From positions 1-60,709 of the forward strand of contig NZ_JACXIY010000045.1 in assembly GCF_014705655.1 (NCBI RefSeq): 60,709 nucleotides of DNA, written 5' to 3'. A program made the translations under genes and the position numbers. This document shows positions 32,443-40,882 of the stretch, piece by piece; position 1 is the stretch's first letter, and every line of letters starts with the position of its first letter. A model generated the notes under the pieces. It saw only the letters and a list, made by a program, of their open reading frames with translations, was not told the origin of the DNA and did no database searches. Source of the DNA: Paenibacillus arenilitoris. GTDB lineage: Bacteria > Bacillota > Bacilli > Paenibacillales > Paenibacillaceae.

Positions 32443-34350
32443 ATGAACGCTTTACGCAAGCTCGCGATCGTCCTCGTACTGTCGCTTTTCGTGGTGCTCC
32501 CCGTTTTGGCTTCTCCTGCGAACGCTTTAACGAACACTCCGATGATTGAAGTAACGGATTGGGAGATGAAGTGGGAGGATGACCCAAGCAGCACCTTGCA
32601 GGATATGATTGCCGGAACCGATGAAAGCGAGTGGCAGACCTTCACCTATGGAGACGATCTGCCCGAGAAGCCGGAAGCGATTAAGGCGGCATGGTTAAGA
32701 TTCCGGCTTCCGGCATTCGAGTTTGCCAGGCCGACGCTATTAATCAGCAAGCTGACCGGCAAGGACGTCACGATCTATATCGATAACCGGGTCGTGTACG
32801 AGTCTCATCGCAGTTATCCTTACAATAAAAACGAAATATTATTGCCCTTGGATGCGAGCGAGTCGGGTCATACCGTTTATGTTTTATTGGAAACGGACTC
32901 TCATTGGCTCGGGTTGAAGCAGAAAATGCTGTTGGGTGAAAATCAGACCCTTAGCAAAGGTTATTTGAAACACGATATGTTAGACGTTGTTTTAGGCGCG
33001 GCACTCATTTTTGTTTCATTCTCCATGTTTTTTAGCCTGTTTTTTTTGAATAAGTCTTATATTGCCGGTTGGAGGCCGCTTAGCATCGTCATTTTCTCCA
33101 TAGGGCTCATGATTTTGACGTATTCGCCTTATTTGCATACCGTCTATAGGGATTACGGCTTCACCCTTTATTATTTGTTCGATGTTGCCTCCAATTTGTT
33201 GATGCCATCCATATATTTCTTTTTTGAACGCATATTCGGAGCAGGGCCTTACAAACTGATTACCAGAATTAGAAAGCTTCTTATTACGATATCAACCGTA
33301 AGCCTATTACTGCTAATTGCATCGTTTACGCCGTTGGCCGTCGGAAGTCTGTACACATCCGTAACCACCCTCACCTTTGGCGGTTCTGTTGTTATCGGCA
33401 ATATATTGATCTTTATTTTGCTCATTCGGTACTGTCTGCAAAAAAATCGGGAAGCGATTATTTTAACCTCCGGTTTTGGCATTTTCGCCTTAGTCGGAGT
33501 ATCGGAAGTGGTATGGTACTTCAAACAAAGCATGAATTACAACCTGTTTTTTTGGAAGTGGGGCATTATTTGCTTTATCGCAGCGCTCGTTATCATTCTG
33601 GCAAGAAGAATATTGCACAATTACGAGCAGGTCTTGAAATATTCGAAGCAGCTTGAAGTGTTTAATAACGAGCTTCAGCGCTCCGAAAAGATGGAGATCA
33701 TAAGCCAATTGGCGGCGTCCGTTGCGCATGAAGTGAGGAATCCGCTGCAGGTGACGAGAGGCTTCCTTCAACTGCTGCGCGATAAAACAAAGATCGATAA
33801 GGACAAAAGCTTCATGATGCTGGCGATAGACGAATTGGACCGAGCCTCCGAGATTATTACGGATTTTCTAACCTTCGCTAAGCCGCAGCTTGAACATACG
33901 ACGATATTGAATGTTAAGGAGGAGCTTCATCAAATTGAAGGGATATTAATCCCCTTAGCCACGATGCAAGGCGGCGTTATCAACGTGGAGCTTGCCCCCG
34001 ACTTGTACGTGAGAGGCAATTCGTCGAAGCTGAAACAAGCCTTAATCAATATTATAAAGAACAGTATTGAGGCTCTAAATAAAGAAGGCGTTATCTTTAT
34101 TCAGGCGTATTTGGAGAATGATTCCAAGCACGTGGTCATTCGAATAAAAGACAATGGCGAGGGAATGAACGAGACGGACTTAAAAAGACTCGGAGAGCCG
34201 TATTATTCCAAAAAATCGAAAGGCACCGGGCTAGGTTTGATGGTAACATTTCGAATTATCGAAGTTATGCAGGGAAAAATCGAGTTTAGAAGCCAGAAGG
34301 GCGTCGGAACGGAAGCTACCATTCATTTTCCCGCTGCGGCAAAAGAATAG
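32443..34350 (+). CDS. Membrane sensor histidine kinase, 7TMR-DISM type with sporulation-kinase-like core
   Basis: 635 aa: signal peptide (1-28), an extracytoplasmic beta-rich domain (about 35-175, WLRFRLP), seven hydrophobic segments (about 180-390), and HisKA with His429 (ASVAHEVRNPLQ). HATPase_c has NIIKNSIEAL, DNGEG and GTGLGL. The HisKA segment resembles KinA-E kinases that feed the Spo0A phosphorelay. No response regulator is adjacent, as is usual for such orphans. The gene is visibly richer in A and T than its surroundings. Spo0A-box-like sites precede it. Confidence 0.88.
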   Translation: MNALRKLAIVLVLSLFVVLPVLASPANALTNTPMIEVTDWEMKWEDDPSSTLQDMIAGTDESEWQTFTYGDDLPEKPEAIKAAWLRFRLPAFEFARPTLLISKLTGKDVTIYIDNRVVYESHRSYPYNKNEILLPLDASESGHTVYVLLETDSHWLGLKQKMLLGENQTLSKGYLKHDMLDVVLGAALIFVSFSMFFSLFFLNKSYIAGWRPLSIVIFSIGLMILTYSPYLHTVYRDYGFTLYYLFDVASNLLMPSIYFFFERIFGAGPYKLITRIRKLLITISTVSLLLLIASFTPLAVGSLYTSVTTLTFGGSVVIGNILIFILLIRYCLQKNREAIILTSGFGIFALVGVSEVVWYFKQSMNYNLFFWKWGIICFIAALVIILARRILHNYEQVLKYSKQLEVFNNELQRSEKMEIISQLAASVAHEVRNPLQVTRGFLQLLRDKTKIDKDKSFMMLAIDELDRASEIITDFLTFAKPQLEHTTILNVKEELHQIEGILIPLATMQGGVINVELAPDLYVRGNSSKLKQALINIIKNSIEALNKEGVIFIQAYLENDSKHVVIRIKDNGEGMNETDLKRLGEPYYSKKSKGTGLGLMVTFRIIEVMQGKIEFRSQKGVGTEATIHFPAAAKE

Positions 34351-34388
34351 CGCCGGTCACTCTGCCCGAGTGATTCGGCGCTTTATCA
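34349..34388. terminator. Bidirectional terminator between the kinase and the NHLP gene
   Basis: AGCGCCG-G-TCACTC and GAGTGA-TT-CGGCGCT enclose TGCCC, with T-rich sequence to the right. It lies in the gap between convergent stop codons. Confidence 0.75.
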
Positions 34389-34631
34389 TTATTCCCACAT
34401 AGCTGCTTCGGAATCGGCAGCGGCCTTCACGTCGGCAGGATTCGGAGGAAGGACCAGGTAGTACTTGTCGGCCGATTCTTCCACGACTTCGACTTCGACG
34501 GCATCCGGCACGTCAACGCCGAACGCCTCTTTGACGGCTTCTTTCGGATTGGCGATGAGCTTCTTCTTGAATTCGGCGTCTTCCCAAGCTTTTTGAATGA
34601 TTTGATCTTTCAATGTTTGTTTTGCGGACAT
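34389..34631 (-). CDS. NHLP leader peptide family RiPP precursor
   Basis: 80 aa. Residues 5-60 match the nitrile-hydratase-like leader family: IIQKAWEDAEFKKKLIANP, then EAFGVDVPDAVEVEVVEES and YYLVLPPNP. After the LPP stretch comes a short hydrophilic tail, ADVKAAADSEAAMWE, which would be the core; it has no Cys, Ser only once and one Trp. NHLP precursors are normally processed and exported peptides. ATG 34631 with AAGGGTG upstream is preferred to an upstream start at 34667. It follows the isoprenoid-synthase gene by 81 bp on the same strand. No usual RiPP maturase lies nearby. Confidence 0.82.
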   Translation of the reverse strand: MSAKQTLKDQIIQKAWEDAEFKKKLIANPKEAVKEAFGVDVPDAVEVEVVEESADKYYLVLPPNPADVKAAADSEAAMWE

Positions 34632-34688
34632 TGCAATCACCCTTCCGAATATGTATAAGATTACCATATTCCCAGTGTATCATGTCCG

Positions 34689-34727
34689 TTCGACATAATC
34701 CATACTATTCTACTAATTTTTCGACAA
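34689..34727 (-). promoter_or_regulatory. Spo0A-box-like sites upstream of the NHLP gene
   Basis: On the minus strand TTGTCGAA (34727-34720) and ATGTCGAA (34696-34689) lie 58-96 bp upstream of the NHLP start, 31 bp apart centre to centre. The first overlaps the 3' end of the isoprenoid-synthase gene. Function is inference. Confidence 0.4.
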
Positions 34728-35642
34728 AAAATAGTTAAATCCGCCCTGAAGCAGTGAAACTCTATTTGATTCTATAGTCTCTTCCGTATGGTTCAAATGA
34801 CGTAGAAGGAATGAATGGAAGTCTATCAGCTCGGCAGCGTGAATTTCCAATTCAACCAGCCTCCGATGGTTGTCGCGCGCGACCTGCACGTACGGCTTCA
34901 GGCCGCCGCGCACGTAAATCGCGTTCTCGGCCTGCCGCTCGGTCAGCCGCTCCTCCGAATTCCGGCTTGCCGCGAGCAGGGCGAGCAGCCCGTTGTAGCT
35001 GCCTTCCTCCAAATCCGTTTTCCAGTCCGCCCAATCGTCTGACATTTGAAGCGTCGTCAAGACGAGATCGACGGCTTGCTCCATCCGTCCGATCGCCTTC
35101 TGCCGTCCCGCCAGGAGCAGGGCGCCCGTGCTCGCGATCTTCACCGGTCCCGCTTTGCCCGCCGTTCGGAGCGGATCCGACATGAAATAATCGGCCGCGG
35201 CCTCGTTCATCACGCTATCCGCCCATGTGTTCACATAGCGATGGTAGTAGCCCCAGAACGGCGATTCCGACGGGAACAGTCCGCGAAGCACGGCGAGCAT
35301 CTCGAGGAGCAGCAGGTTGCCGAGCGCGAGCTGCTTCTTCCAGTCCGCGGACGGGGCGCCGTCCATCACGTCGTCCTGAATAAAAAAATAAAGCATTCCA
35401 TATACATTAGCTAACGCCAGACTCCGGCACTCTCCATCGCCGATTCCCGCCGCTTCCTTCATCCAGAACGGCAGCAGGCAGCAAATGTAATCCTTGCCGT
35501 TGTCCTGCTTGACCGGATCGAACTTGTCCGCGTACGCCAGACCGGCCGCGCCAAGCGGAGCGGGGAACGACGCGATCCGCCGACCGGCCTCCTCGTATAC
35601 GAGCGCGAGCTGCGGCTTATAGCGATTGTACCATTCCATCAT
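34713..35642 (-). CDS. Class I isoprenoid synthase-like enzyme
   Basis: A 309-aa, probably all-helical protein. Two aspartate-rich motifs are in place for Mg-diphosphate binding: DDVMD (90-94, in FFIQDDVMDG) and DDWAD (202-206, in QMSDDWADWKTDLEEG). Spacing and length fit the trans-prenyltransferase/terpene synthase fold. Flanking sequence is unlike standard FPP or heptaprenyl synthases, and the basic chain-binding residues could not be located. It could make a terpene, transfer a prenyl group or have lost catalysis. ATG 35642 follows GCGGAGG. The NHLP precursor lies immediately downstream. Confidence 0.75.
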   Translation of the reverse strand: MMEWYNRYKPQLALVYEEAGRRIASFPAPLGAAGLAYADKFDPVKQDNGKDYICCLLPFWMKEAAGIGDGECRSLALANVYGMLYFFIQDDVMDGAPSADWKKQLALGNLLLLEMLAVLRGLFPSESPFWGYYHRYVNTWADSVMNEAAADYFMSDPLRTAGKAGPVKIASTGALLLAGRQKAIGRMEQAVDLVLTTLQMSDDWADWKTDLEEGSYNGLLALLAASRNSEERLTERQAENAIYVRGGLKPYVQVARDNHRRLVELEIHAAELIDFHSFLLRHLNHTEETIESNRVSLLQGGFNYFLSKN

Positions 35643-35977
35643 TTGAGTCCTCCGCAACAAAAGAATAGGATGATCCGTCTATACTAATGAGCCGATTCGG
35701 GCATATGGTAGTATAAGACGGGAAGTGCTGGTCCTATCCTAATATAGCACGGAACCGGCATGAAAAAGTTAACATTTTTTCGAGATCAATCCATAAATGA
35801 CGGCGAACTCATTATTGAGGAAAAACCGAAAATCCAGTAAAATGGAGATGGGTCGCTGTTGCTTCAAAACTGGACTTAGGTCGAGGGGGCGTCTATTACC
35901 TGAGCAGGTTTAGAAATTTGTTCTCCTGCATTAAAGTTAATACCAGATGATAGCTCTTTAATGTGGAGGTATACGGA
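35643..35977. other. AT-rich divergent intergenic region
   Basis: These 335 bp separate the isoprenoid synthase and the NlpC/P60-like gene. They contain a small hairpin (GCAGG/CCTGC, about 35905-35930) and TTAAAG/CTTTAA arms just before the second gene. A 26-codon ORF (35760-35840) lacks a good ribosome site. No recognised RNA family. Confidence 0.5.
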
Positions 35978-36547
35978 ATGAATAAAAACATGGAAATCTA
36001 CGTGCTATTGACTCATACGGGTACGTTGTTCTCGAGAACGATTCAACTATATACGAAAGATAGATTGAACCATGCCTCTATCGCTTTCGACCGCGATCTG
36101 ACGGAAGTATACAGCTTTGGAAGAAAGAGCCCGAACAATCCGTTCATCGCCGGATTCGTGAAGGAGAACGTTCGCAGCGAGTTTTTTAAGCATTCGACCT
36201 GCGCGGTGTACAAATGCGAGGTCAGCCAGACCGCATACATGAACATTCGCAAGCGGATTTACCATATGGAGCAAAATCAAGATTTGTACAAATACAATTT
36301 GTTCGGCTTGCTGGGCGTCATGTTCAATATCGAAATAGAGAGAGAGTACGCGTACTTCTGCTCCCAATTCGTCGCCTCGGTATTCGAGCAGGGCGGCGTC
36401 AGCCTCGTGAACAAACCGCCGTTGTTCGTGACGCCGGGCGATTTGGAAAATACGTCGATGCTGGAATTGGTGTACAACGGCAAACTGCGGTCCTATACGG
36501 GCGCAGGCGAAGAGCTGCAACCGGCCGGATCGTTCCGGACGGCCTAA
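35978..36547 (+). CDS. Permuted NlpC/P60 (papain-like) protein
   Basis: 189 aa with no signal peptide. The circularly permuted order of the YiiX/YebB group is visible: His32 in RLNHASIAF comes first and the nucleophile Cys128 in AYFCSQFVASVFEQGG comes second. Members are cysteine peptidases, amidases or acyltransferases acting on peptide or lipid amide bonds; the target here is unknown. ATG 35978 has GGAGG 8 bp upstream; the GTG at 35963 is rejected because it overlaps that site. It is followed by its own terminator. Confidence 0.85.
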   Translation: MNKNMEIYVLLTHTGTLFSRTIQLYTKDRLNHASIAFDRDLTEVYSFGRKSPNNPFIAGFVKENVRSEFFKHSTCAVYKCEVSQTAYMNIRKRIYHMEQNQDLYKYNLFGLLGVMFNIEIEREYAYFCSQFVASVFEQGGVSLVNKPPLFVTPGDLENTSMLELVYNGKLRSYTGAGEELQPAGSFRTA

Positions 36548-36549
36548 TC

Positions 36550-36577
36550 AAGATCTCTCAAGCGGAGATCTTTTTTT
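36550..36577 (+). terminator. Terminator of the NlpC/P60-like gene
   Basis: AAGATCTC and GAGATCTT form an 8-bp stem with a TCAAGCG loop and then a run of T. Confidence 0.9.
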
Positions 36578-36604
36578 CTTTCGAAAGAGGAGGTTGGATA
36601 ACTT

Positions 36605-37687
36605 TTGTCCATAATAACGTTCGGGATAATCGGCGGCGGCTGGCGCGCCGAATTTTATTTGCGGATTGCAAGGGCGCTGCCTGACCGATTCCGCGTTCAT
36701 GCGATGCTCGTGCGGGATCAAGAGAAGGGCAGGGCGATAGAGGCCGAATGGGGCGTTCGGACCGTCCGCACGATCGAACAGTTCACCTCGGAAGCGGAAC
36801 GGTTCGGCTTTGCCGTCTTGTCGGTGCCGAGGACGGCTGCCCCGGAGCTAATCCGCGAGCTGGCAGGGCGCGAAGTCCCCGTGCTGGCCGAGACGCCTCC
36901 GGCGGCGGATCTTGAGGCGCTTGCCGCCTTATACCGCTCGCTGCCCAAAGCGGCCAAGATACAGGTCGCCGAGCAATACATCTACCAGCCGATGCATGCC
37001 GCCCGCATCCAAATTGCACGCTCCGGCCTGCTGGGAGACGTGTCGCATGTTCAAGTGTCCGCCGCCCATGATTATCACGGCATCAGCTTGATCAGGCATT
37101 TGCTCGGCGCCGGCTTCGAGCCGGCCGTCATCAGCGGGCAGCGGTTCGCATCGACGATCATGAAGGGACCGGACCGGCAGGGGGACCCGAAGGAAGAAGC
37201 GCTGATCGGTACGGATCAGCAGCTGGCGACGCTTCGCTTCGGCGATAAGCTGGCCGTATACGATTTCACGCGCGACCAATATTTCTCATGGATCAGGCGG
37301 AGCCGCATCCTCGTGAGGGGCAGCAAAGGCGAAATCGTCGACGCGCAGCTCAGCTACTTGAAGCGGTTCGATACGCCGATTCACACGGAGCTTCGCAGGA
37401 TAGACACCGGTCATAACGGCAACCTGGAAGGCTATTACCATCGAGGCATAGCGGCGGACGGGGATTGGTTGTACCGGAATCCGGTCGCGCCTGCCAGCCT
37501 AAGCGACGACGAGATCGCGATCGCGACGAGTCTCCTCAACATGGGCGCCTACGCAGCCGGCAGCGGCCCCTCGTTCTACAGCTTGGCCGAGGCGGCCCAG
37601 GATCATTATTTGGCGTTGATGATGGGACGAGCCATCGAGACGGGACAGACGGTTACGGCGGAAAGACAAGTGTGGGCGAGCGAATAA
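36605..37687 (+). CDS. Gfo/Idh/MocA family oxidoreductase (variant motif)
   Basis: 360 aa. The N-terminal Rossmann motif reads TFGIIGGGWRAEF. The usual E-K-P motif is replaced by LAETPPA near residue 100, and the Lys is normally catalytic or cofactor-contacting. A YIYQPMHAARI block and the C-terminal substrate domain are otherwise conserved. The enzyme may be altered in chemistry. TTG 36605 is the start, behind AGGAGG. It is convergent with nothing and followed by lapA at 45 bp. Confidence 0.85.
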   Translation: MSIITFGIIGGGWRAEFYLRIARALPDRFRVHAMLVRDQEKGRAIEAEWGVRTVRTIEQFTSEAERFGFAVLSVPRTAAPELIRELAGREVPVLAETPPAADLEALAALYRSLPKAAKIQVAEQYIYQPMHAARIQIARSGLLGDVSHVQVSAAHDYHGISLIRHLLGAGFEPAVISGQRFASTIMKGPDRQGDPKEEALIGTDQQLATLRFGDKLAVYDFTRDQYFSWIRRSRILVRGSKGEIVDAQLSYLKRFDTPIHTELRRIDTGHNGNLEGYYHRGIAADGDWLYRNPVAPASLSDDEIAIATSLLNMGAYAAGSGPSFYSLAEAAQDHYLALMMGRAIETGQTVTAERQVWASE

Positions 37688-37732
37688 CGCGTCCGGTTTG
37701 TGGTATGATCGTTGTCAAAGGGGGATCTGGAC

Positions 37733-38065
37733 ATGAAGGGACAAGGCGTGCTTCTATCGGCTTTGGTGTTCGCGCTGCTCATCGCGATTTTCGCGGTCAT
37801 CAACGTGGAACAGGTCGAGGTGAACTTCCTCTTCACGAGAGCGACGCTGCCGCTTATTCTCGTTATATTGGCATCGACGCTGCTGGGCGGCTTGACGGCG
37901 CTTCTGCTCGGCTTGATCCGCCAAATCCGGCTTCTCCGGACGGTGAAGGCGCTGGAGAAGCGTGTGGCGGAGCTCGAGTCGGAGGCCGAGCTGTTCGGCA
38001 TGCCGTCTGCCGCCCCGGCGCGAACGGAGCCGGAGGGAGCGGCGCCGGAGCGGCCGGGCGAATAA
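37733..38065 (+). CDS. LapA domain (DUF1049) membrane protein
   Basis: 110 aa. Two hydrophobic segments at about 5-22 and 38-62 flank the typical VNFLFTRATLPLIL motif, followed by a basic then coiled-coil stretch (RQIRLLRTVKALEKRVAELESEAEL) and a proline-rich tail. LapA/LapB work in lipopolysaccharide control in Gram-negatives; Firmicute members are uncharacterised. The ATG at 37733 follows AAAGGGGG. Confidence 0.85.
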   Translation: MKGQGVLLSALVFALLIAIFAVINVEQVEVNFLFTRATLPLILVILASTLLGGLTALLLGLIRQIRLLRTVKALEKRVAELESEAELFGMPSAAPARTEPEGAAPERPGE

Positions 38066-38093
38066 CAATACGGCAAGGAATGTGAGGCTTTCC

Positions 38094-39011
38094 ATGTATA
38101 TTTATACGTATGCGTGCCACGAGGACGAGGCCGAGCTTTGCGCGCTGGAGCTGAAGACTCTGCTCGGCGCGCCGGTCAGCGGGGGCATCGCGCGAAGCGG
38201 AGCCGACGTGCACGTCGACCGGAGCCCGTTCGTGAAACGGCGCATCGGCGTCATGCTGGAAGCGGCAAGCATGGACGAGCTTACGGAGAAGCTGCCGTCG
38301 GTCGACCTGCGCGGGAAAACCTTCAAGGTGCTGTTCACGGCAGGGGACGAGCAGCCGGACTTCGACGAGCGCCGGCAGCTGGAGCGGACGGCGGGCGCGG
38401 CCATTCGAGGGCAAGCGGACATGCGCCGGCCGGAGCTCCTGTTCGGCCTGGCGAAGCTGGATGGCCGCTTGTATTTCGGTCCGTGCGAGGAGAACGGGGC
38501 GGTCTGGCTGAAGCATCAGCGCAAGCCGCAAAATTATTCGACTGCGCTGCCGACGCGCGCCGCCAGGGCAATCGTTAATTTGGCGTCGGGGCCCGAGTCC
38601 GGGACGATGCGGATGATCGATCCCTGCTGCGGCATGGGAACGGCGCTGATCGAAGCGAAGTCGATGGGAATCGACATCGAGGGTCTTGACGCAAATCCGC
38701 TCGCCGTGCGGGGAGCGCGCGTCAATCTCTCGCATTTCGGCTACCCGGCCCGCGTAAAGCTCGGCGATATGAGACAAGCCGAAGGGAGTTACGACGCGGC
38801 GATCGTCGATTTGCCCTATAACTTATGCTCGGTGCTGCCGGAGGACGAGCAGCTGGCGATGCTGGAGGCCGCGAGGAGACTCGCGCGGCGGGCGGTCGTC
38901 GTGACGACCGAACCGGCCGGCCGTCAGCTGGAGCGGGCGGGATGGCATCGCGCCGCGTGCGCGAAGCTGAGCAAAGGCTCTTTTACCAGATATGTAACTG
39001 TAGTAGAATAA
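38094..39011 (+). CDS. RNA (N2/N6-type) methyltransferase-like protein, TRM11/RlmKL-like
   Basis: 305 aa. The N-terminal ~150 residues look THUMP-like (the peptide after ALPTRAARAIVNLA begins the catalytic part). Motif I is MIDPCCGMGTALIEA near residue 180, the acidic loop is GLDANPLAVRGA and the catalytic tetrapeptide is DLPYN (as in DPPY enzymes). This set is typical of TRM11/TrmG10-type base methylation of tRNA or rRNA. The exact substrate is not deducible. ATG 38094 is taken because it begins the conserved YIYTYACHEDE stretch. Confidence 0.85.
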   Translation: MYIYTYACHEDEAELCALELKTLLGAPVSGGIARSGADVHVDRSPFVKRRIGVMLEAASMDELTEKLPSVDLRGKTFKVLFTAGDEQPDFDERRQLERTAGAAIRGQADMRRPELLFGLAKLDGRLYFGPCEENGAVWLKHQRKPQNYSTALPTRAARAIVNLASGPESGTMRMIDPCCGMGTALIEAKSMGIDIEGLDANPLAVRGARVNLSHFGYPARVKLGDMRQAEGSYDAAIVDLPYNLCSVLPEDEQLAMLEAARRLARRAVVVTTEPAGRQLERAGWHRAACAKLSKGSFTRYVTVVE

Positions 39012-39045
39012 AGATGATGCGGCGCATAAAGCGAGGTGAACCTAT

Positions 39046-39252
39046 ATGTCTACAAATGAACAAAACGAATCCGTCCAGCAGCAGAAGAAGCTGACCCAAG
39101 CGGAGAAGGCGAAGCAACTGCTCGCCCAGAAGAAGCAGCAGCAGGCCGGAAGCGGCTTGCCGGGTCAGAAGCATTTTTCTACGGGTACGCACGAATTGAA
39201 GAGCCAGAACACGAAGAAGGTTAACAATCAACGTAAAAAAATGGGTGTATAA
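39046..39252 (+). CDS. Small Lys/Gln-rich hydrophilic protein
   Basis: 68 aa, almost entirely polar: the first half is a Gln/Lys-rich helix (KKLTQAEKAKQLLAQKKQQQ), the second a basic tail ending NNQRKKMGV. No domain recognised; it is probably disordered and could bind nucleic acid. The ATG follows GAGGTG, and a terminator lies 40 bp downstream, which supports a real gene. Not an SASP by motif. Confidence 0.65.
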   Translation: MSTNEQNESVQQQKKLTQAEKAKQLLAQKKQQQAGSGLPGQKHFSTGTHELKSQNTKKVNNQRKKMGV

Positions 39253-39292
39253 CCTTAAGGCGGAGACGATCCCCTACTACATCGCAGCAAAT

Positions 39293-39330
39293 CAGGGCGC
39301 CGGCTGGCAACAGCTTGGCGCCCTGTTTCC
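39293..39330 (+). terminator. Terminator after the small basic protein
   Basis: A perfect 9-bp stem CAGGGCGCC / GGCGCCCTG with a 15-nt loop, followed by TTTCC. Confidence 0.6.
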
Positions 39331-39399
39331 ATAGCCCGGAATAGCCTGCCGCGGGATAGCAAATGCTGAGGGAAAAGCACCGCGAGGAGAGTGAGAGCG

Positions 39400-40824
39400 A
39401 TGATTCGCTTTGGCAGAAGGAGAAGCGTTCGGCGCGACGGCTTGAAGCGGTTGGCGGCCTTTCTCCTGGCGGGGACGGCTCTGCTCCTGTCGCTTGCGCA
39501 AGCGGGAAGCGCCGCCGCATCGATACCCGCCGCGCCCAAGCAGGATTGGACGATCCATTACGTCCCGGAAGGCTCGGCGTACAAGCTGGCGAAGGCCGAG
39601 CCCGAGTCCGGCGTCTATCTCGGCGCCTACGTGCTGCAGGACAATACGATCGGTCGCAGCATGCAGGCGTTTAACGAGAAGACCGGCCGCAAGCATGCGA
39701 GCTTCTTCAAGTATGTCGGCTACGGCATGCCTTATCCGGCCGACTGGGTGGAGGAAGTGAAGGCGGCGGGCGCCTTCCCGCATATCGCGTGGGAGCCGAA
39801 CGGGGGGCTTGCGCAGGTGAAGGACGACGCGTATCTCCGTCAGTTCGCCGAGCAGGCGGGGCGGTCGGGCGTTCCGATCTTTCTCAGGTTCGCCTCGGAG
39901 ATGAACGGCACATGGACGAATTACGGCGGCAATCCGGACAAATACAAAGAAACGTGGCGGGCGGTGCATCGGATATTCGCCGAGCGTGCCCCGAACGTAG
40001 CCATGGTATGGACGGTTCTGGCGATGCCGGAAGGCACGATCGAGAAGTTCTACCCGGGCGACGCGTACGTGGATTGGGTCGGCGTGAACGTCTACAACGT
40101 AAAGTATCATGACGGGCTGCGAAGCTTCAGGGCCTCCGACGAAGACCCGCTGGATCTGCTTAACTACGTCTATAATCGGTTCAGCCGGACGAAGCCGATC
40201 CAACTGTCCGAATTCGGCGTGACCCATTTCAACACGACGGACGGGGTGCACGACACCCGCTTCGCCGCCGTTCGCCTTTCGCGGCTGTACAGGCATCTGG
40301 AGCATCGCTATCCGCGCGTCAAGGCGGTCTATTACTTCAACGTGAACAACGTTGCGGAACCGAACGAAGCGCGCCGCATCAACGATTATTCGCTGACCGG
40401 CGAACCGGAGCTGCTGGCCGCCTACCGCTTGGCGACCGCATCGGAGCATTTCCTTGACCGACCGGTTCCGGCTGCGCTGGCGGGGAGTTACGTGGCCCAG
40501 CGGTTTACTTACCGGGGCCGCGTCTTCAAGGAGGGCGGCGTCCTGTACGCGGACGAGCTTTTTTATACCCGCATGATGATGCTCGGCATCTCCTTTGCGC
40601 CGGATGGGCGACCGGGTCTGGCTGCCGTGTCGGCGCAGAAGAACGGACGATACCGGATGTCGGCACCGATCAAGGTCGTCCGCCGTAATATATGGACGGG
40701 CACCACTACGAGCGGCGGTCGCCGCATTTACCGGACGGTCCGCGCGCTTCCGCTCAGGCAGGTCGTCCAAGCGGCAGGCTTACGGGTCCATTTACGCGGA
40801 AATAACATTTATATACAAGAATGA
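39400..40824 (+). CDS. Secreted GH26-like glycoside hydrolase with copper-amine-oxidase-N-like tail
   Basis: 474 aa. A basic N-terminus with hydrophobic helix (about 15-40) acts as signal peptide or anchor. The catalytic region (about 50-360) resembles GH26 beta-mannanase-type TIM barrels: acid/base Glu167 in FLRFASEMNG and nucleophile Glu271 in IQLSEFGV. The last ~100 residues (KEGGVLYADELFYTRMMMLGI, ending HLRGNNIYIQE) resemble the copper amine oxidase N-terminal-like domain common on Paenibacillus exoproteins. The target polysaccharide is unknown. ATG 39400 is preferred to GTG 39391 for ribosome-site spacing. Confidence 0.82.
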   Translation: MIRFGRRRSVRRDGLKRLAAFLLAGTALLLSLAQAGSAAASIPAAPKQDWTIHYVPEGSAYKLAKAEPESGVYLGAYVLQDNTIGRSMQAFNEKTGRKHASFFKYVGYGMPYPADWVEEVKAAGAFPHIAWEPNGGLAQVKDDAYLRQFAEQAGRSGVPIFLRFASEMNGTWTNYGGNPDKYKETWRAVHRIFAERAPNVAMVWTVLAMPEGTIEKFYPGDAYVDWVGVNVYNVKYHDGLRSFRASDEDPLDLLNYVYNRFSRTKPIQLSEFGVTHFNTTDGVHDTRFAAVRLSRLYRHLEHRYPRVKAVYYFNVNNVAEPNEARRINDYSLTGEPELLAAYRLATASEHFLDRPVPAALAGSYVAQRFTYRGRVFKEGGVLYADELFYTRMMMLGISFAPDGRPGLAAVSAQKNGRYRMSAPIKVVRRNIWTGTTTSGGRRIYRTVRALPLRQVVQAAGLRVHLRGNNIYIQE

Positions 40825-40882
40825 ATTCGGATGTCCTCCCACATAATGAAGGTACATCTATATTCATCGGAGGGATAACGTT

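Noticed and set aside
35760..35840. 26-codon ORF beginning MKKLTFF in the divergent spacer near the NHLP locus
   Set aside because: Good-looking start but no ribosome site and no support for conservation; could be chance in AT-rich DNA.
39292..40770. 492-codon minus-strand ORF opposite the GH26-like gene
   Set aside because: High-GC shadow frame: Arg/His/Val-rich translation, no domain, no ribosome site, and the plus strand carries the catalytic motifs.
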